Assembly: GCA_965229635.1 (NCBI GenBank)
Contig: OZ245894.1
Span: 8,432,001-8,496,000 of the forward strand
Reading direction: 5' to 3'
Source: BQJU01 sp965229635
Lineage (GTDB): Bacteria; Bacteroidota; Bacteroidia; Chitinophagales; Saprospiraceae
Length of the DNA: 64,000 nt
Within the stretch, counting starts at the first letter, position 1. The number at the start of each line of letters is the position of its first letter. The translations under genes were made by a program, and so were the position numbers. Of the stretch, positions 61,418 through 64,000 are shown piece by piece. The notes under the pieces are model-generated. The model searched no databases and was not told where the DNA came from. It was given only the letters and a program-made list of their open reading frames with translations.

Positions 61418-62272
61418 ATGATTCCAGCTGAATTCTCATATCACCGGGCAAGCTCTGTGGATGAAGTCATCAGCCTGCTTTCCGAGCACGGCGATGATGC
61501 CAAACTGCTATCGGGCGGCCACAGTTTGATTCCAGCCATGAAAATGCGTCTGAACCAGCCTGGCATGTTAATCGATATCGGAAAGTTATCCGAACTACAG
61601 GGTATCAAAGAAGAAAATGGTCACCTGGTCATTGGTGCCAATACGACTCACGCGGCTATTGCCCACTCCAAGCTAGTGCAGGACAAGCTGCCGATTTTGG
61701 CGGAAGCCGCCGACCTGATTGGCGATGTACAGGTGCGCAATCGCGGTACCCTTGGCGGAAGCCTGGCCCATGCCGACCCCTCTGCCGACTGGCCCGCGGT
61801 GATGATTGCCACCAACGCTACTATTGTGGTGAAAGGCCCGCAAGGAGAGCGTTCTATTGCGGCCGAAGATTTCTTCACCGGGTTCTATATGACGGAACTG
61901 GCGGAGAATGAAATCATCACAAAAATCAAAGCACCGGTGGCCAGTTCACATACACACACCAGCTACCAGAAATTCATGCAGCCCGCCTCACGTTTTGCCA
62001 TTGTGGGTTGTGCGGTGGTGTTGACCAGTTCTGGCGGCAAGTGTAAAGACGTACGTGTTGCCTTCACCGGTGTTGCCGACGGTGCTTTCCGCGACAAAGG
62101 TGTGGAAGACGCCATTAAGGGCAAAGAACTGAATGCCGAAAACATCGAAGCAGCCGCTGCAAAAGCGGCAGAAGGTGCCGGTATACTGAGCGATCACTTT
62201 GCCTCGGAAGAATACCGCCAGCATCTGGCCAGAGTATACGCCAAAAGAGCACTGACCGCGGCTGCGGGATAG
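61418..62272 (+). CDS. molybdenum hydroxylase FAD-binding subunit (CoxM-like)
   Basis: 284 residues. FAD-binding motifs 'AKLLSGGHSLIPAMKMRL' and 'RNRGTLGGSLAHADPSADW' match the CoxM/XdhB family; the CO_deh_flav_C domain follows (about 170-280). Third subunit of the hydroxylase, 33 bases after the large subunit gene. Followed by a hairpin before the MoxR gene. Confidence 0.93.
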   Translation: MIPAEFSYHRASSVDEVISLLSEHGDDAKLLSGGHSLIPAMKMRLNQPGMLIDIGKLSELQGIKEENGHLVIGANTTHAAIAHSKLVQDKLPILAEAADLIGDVQVRNRGTLGGSLAHADPSADWPAVMIATNATIVVKGPQGERSIAAEDFFTGFYMTELAENEIITKIKAPVASSHTHTSYQKFMQPASRFAIVGCAVVLTSSGGKCKDVRVAFTGVADGAFRDKGVEDAIKGKELNAENIEAAAAKAAEGAGILSDHFASEEYRQHLARVYAKRALTAAAG

Positions 62273-62293
62273 TTGTTAGAGAAATGACTTAAA

Positions 62294-62330
62294 AACTTGG
62301 GTTCGGAATGATCTGTTTCGGACCCAAGTT
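62294..62330 (+). terminator. hairpin between the CoxM-like and MoxR-like genes
   Basis: AACTTGGGT (62294-62302) pairs perfectly with ACCCAAGTT (62322-62330) over a 19-base loop. A weak U run follows, so it may reduce rather than stop transcription into the MoxR gene. Confidence 0.45.
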
Positions 62331-62344
62331 GTTTAGAATTCATC

Positions 62345-63244
62345 ATGCAGCATCAAGAACTCGAAAAGATAAAAGAACTACTGGAGGAACAAGGTTACGT
62401 CACGGAATCCTCCATTGTGATGTCCATTTTTTTGGCGATGACGCTGAAAAAGCCGTTGCTCATTGAAGGGCCAGCCGGAGTAGGGAAAACGGAAATCGCC
62501 AAGGTGATGGCCCGCGCCCTCGACACCGACCTGATCCGCCTGCAATGCTACGAGGGGCTCGATGCTACTCATGCCCTCTATGAGTGGAACTATCAGCAAC
62601 AATTGCTACACCTGAAAATGGAAGAGCAAACCGGCAAGAGTGTCGAGGAAAAGGAAAAGACCATTTTTAGCGACAAATTTCTGCTCAAACGGCCTCTGTT
62701 GCAAGCCATTACCCACCACCAATCTCCGGTCCTCCTCATTGACGAGATTGACCGTTCGGATGAAGAATTTGAGAGCTTTTTCCTGGAGGTGCTATCCGAC
62801 TGGCAAATCAGTATTCCGGAAATTGGCACCATCAAGGCCACCCACATTCCTCAGGTAATTGTGACGAGTAACCGCGTACGCGAGCTTTCTGAAGCCCTGC
62901 GCCGCCGCTGTCTGTATCTGTGGATTGATTATCCTACTTTTGAAAAGGAATTACAAATTGTGCAAAGCAAAGTACCCGGTGTTGACAAACGACTGGGCGA
63001 GCAAATTTGTGCCTTCATGGTGGAATTGCGGCAGATGAAGCTGGAAAAAGTGCCCGGTGTAGCCGAAACACTCGACTGGGCGCAGGCACTGGCCGCCCTG
63101 CACATCGATCATCTTGATAAAGAAATTGTGGAATCCACCCTTGGTATCATCCTCAAAGACTGGCAGGATGTGCGACAGGCCCAGCTTTCCCTCACCGAAC
63201 TGTTTGAGAAAGTGGGTGCTATTTCCAAGTTTGAAAATATGTAA
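62345..63244 (+). CDS. MoxR-type AAA ATPase (CoxD-like)
   Basis: 299 residues. Walker A GPAGVGKT (42-49), Walker B LLIDEID (130-136) and 'ALRRRCLYLWIDYP' typical of MoxR ATPases. In CO dehydrogenase clusters CoxD works with a VWA partner (CoxE) to mature the copper- or molybdenum-containing site. No VWA gene is next to it here; the neighbour is a minus-strand T9SS gene, so either the partner is elsewhere or is not needed. Confidence 0.92.
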   Translation: MQHQELEKIKELLEEQGYVTESSIVMSIFLAMTLKKPLLIEGPAGVGKTEIAKVMARALDTDLIRLQCYEGLDATHALYEWNYQQQLLHLKMEEQTGKSVEEKEKTIFSDKFLLKRPLLQAITHHQSPVLLIDEIDRSDEEFESFFLEVLSDWQISIPEIGTIKATHIPQVIVTSNRVRELSEALRRRCLYLWIDYPTFEKELQIVQSKVPGVDKRLGEQICAFMVELRQMKLEKVPGVAETLDWAQALAALHIDHLDKEIVESTLGIILKDWQDVRQAQLSLTELFEKVGAISKFENM

Positions 63245-63249
63245 AGGTA

Positions 63250-64000
63250 TTATCGGAGTAGAACCACACTACCCTTCTCTTCGATTTTCGTTCCATTTGC
63301 TTGAGTCAAAATGATTTGATACAAATAGACGCCTTGCGGCAATGGGCGGTCATCCTTTTGCCCATTCCAGCCGATACCCAAAGCGTTACTTTCAAATACC
63401 TTCCCACCCCAGCGGTCATAAATGATCATCAGGTATTCTTCCGGCTCTCCAAATTGCAGAAGCGGCTTAAACTCCCGGTTAAAACCATCCGGCACAAAAG
63501 CATTGGGTACTTGCAGGGTAGCTGTTTGTTGCAAACAAACCGTATTGGAGCGCGAGGCCACCTGTGCTTCCCGCCCATCGGGTAAGTCCAGGGTCACATT
63601 GGCAATGACGTAATAGCAGCTCACCAGTTCCGAAGGGTTTGATATGTTGATTTGATCAACCAGATTCAGTTCACTCAACGGTTGATCATTGAGTTTTTCG
63701 GGAATACCTCCGGTTTCGATGCGATACACATCATAAGTGATTTTATTGGACAGAGCATTTTGGTAGGCTGTCCATTCCAGATTATTGAGGCCATTGGAGG
63801 GGTTGGAGCCTTCCAGGAAAACGGTCACCACTTCGTTGGAGGAGCGATTTTGCCCGCAATCATCGGTCGTTTCGATCTGATAACGGATCGGCCCCTGATC
63901 AAACCCAACAAATTCATCGAGGAAAGTATTATCCAAATTTAAGGGAGTGCCCAGAGTGATGGGAATCACATCCGCAAGGTCCTGCCCGATCACCGTGCGG
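63250..64000 (-). CDS. gliding-motility-type (T9SS type B) protein, C-terminal part
   Basis: Partial: the frame stays open to the window edge and the apparent start is only an internal GTG. The visible 250 residues contain fibronectin-like repeats and end with the type B T9SS sorting domain ('VPNAFVPDGFNREFKPLL', 'MIIYDRWGGKVFES', 'PLPQGVYLYQIILTQANG'). Such proteins are exported to the cell surface and are characteristic of Bacteroidota. The end is six bases from the MoxR stop, convergent. Confidence 0.9.
   Translation of the reverse strand, partial: RTVIGQDLADVIPITLGTPLNLDNTFLDEFVGFDQGPIRYQIETTDDCGQNRSSNEVVTVFLEGSNPSNGLNNLEWTAYQNALSNKITYDVYRIETGGIPEKLNDQPLSELNLVDQINISNPSELVSCYYVIANVTLDLPDGREAQVASRSNTVCLQQTATLQVPNAFVPDGFNREFKPLLQFGEPEEYLMIIYDRWGGKVFESNALGIGWNGQKDDRPLPQGVYLYQIILTQANGTKIEEKGSVVLLR

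Noticed and set aside
59027..62272. CO dehydrogenase (carboxydotrophy)
   Set aside because: The active-site motif is the form II version, so CO oxidation is not supported by sequence.
1..64000. tRNA, rRNA and CRISPR arrays
   Set aside because: The gaps longer than about 150 bases were read; no cloverleaf-like sequence with a CCA-type end, no rRNA segment and no regularly spaced repeat was found.

Overview
The window looks like a chromosomal segment of a Bacteroidota bacterium, most likely of the Saprospiria/Lewinella type. This is an inference from gene content: type IX secretion sorting domains (A type at 28949-30256, B/gliding type at the right edge), a 7TM-DISM hybrid kinase with an AraC output domain, ScyD/ScyE, DUF4838 and PKD/YD lipoproteins, and TTG-N20-TATCTTTG style promoters. 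No rRNA, tRNA or CRISPR array was found.

Layout. 1-5.7 kb: end of a PD-(D/E)XK nuclease, a sterol desaturase/alkylglycerol monooxygenase-like enzyme, a zinc/cation exporter, and a DUF2157-GDYXXLXY pair. 5.7-10.9 kb: an AT-richer accessory block with a secreted unknown translationally coupled to an effector-associated-domain (EAD11-like) membrane protein, facing a secreted trypsin-like protease and two lipoproteins. 11.4-20.2 kb: housekeeping genes (mutL, two rhomboid proteases, an EEP phosphatase/nuclease, a beta-propeller lipoprotein, cysS). 20.2-28 kb, minus strand: DUF4838 lipoprotein, a kinase-M23-class III aminotransferase fusion, PAAR and VgrG. 28-33 kb: NTF2-like protein, a T9SS-exported ScyD/ScyE protein and a one-component hybrid kinase.

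33.7-47.7 kb: an AT-rich accessory island bounded by two inverted copies of one dispersed repeat. It holds a run of secreted unknowns around a secreted ankyrin-CHAT protease, an intact IS3-family element (40271-41680, CCC target duplication) that splits this run, an SH3 protein whose 3' end is repeated beyond an HTH-PIN toxin-antitoxin module, a truncated GNAT, and two near-identical Imm53 immunity genes. The first Imm53 gene is interrupted by an ISAzo13-type element (44749-46075).

48-51.6 kb: a DUF2235 hydrolase, Coq4-like and MscL operon, then DUF1206 and DUF1801 genes. 51.7-55.1 kb: a self-contained red-light module of bacteriophytochrome kinase, response regulator and heme oxygenase, the last making the chromophore. 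55-57.8 kb: lipoproteins and queD. 58-63.2 kb: a molybdenum hydroxylase cluster (CoxG, CoxS, form II CoxL, CoxM, MoxR/CoxD). The right edge has the C-terminal part of a T9SS-exported gliding-type protein.

Best candidates for something undescribed are the secreted CHAT island with its neighbours, the EAD11/trypsin-like pair, the DUF2235-Coq4-MscL operon, and the way repeats, IS elements and immunity or toxin genes have built the 34-48 kb island. All functions are inferred by reading translated sequence; no database search was run.
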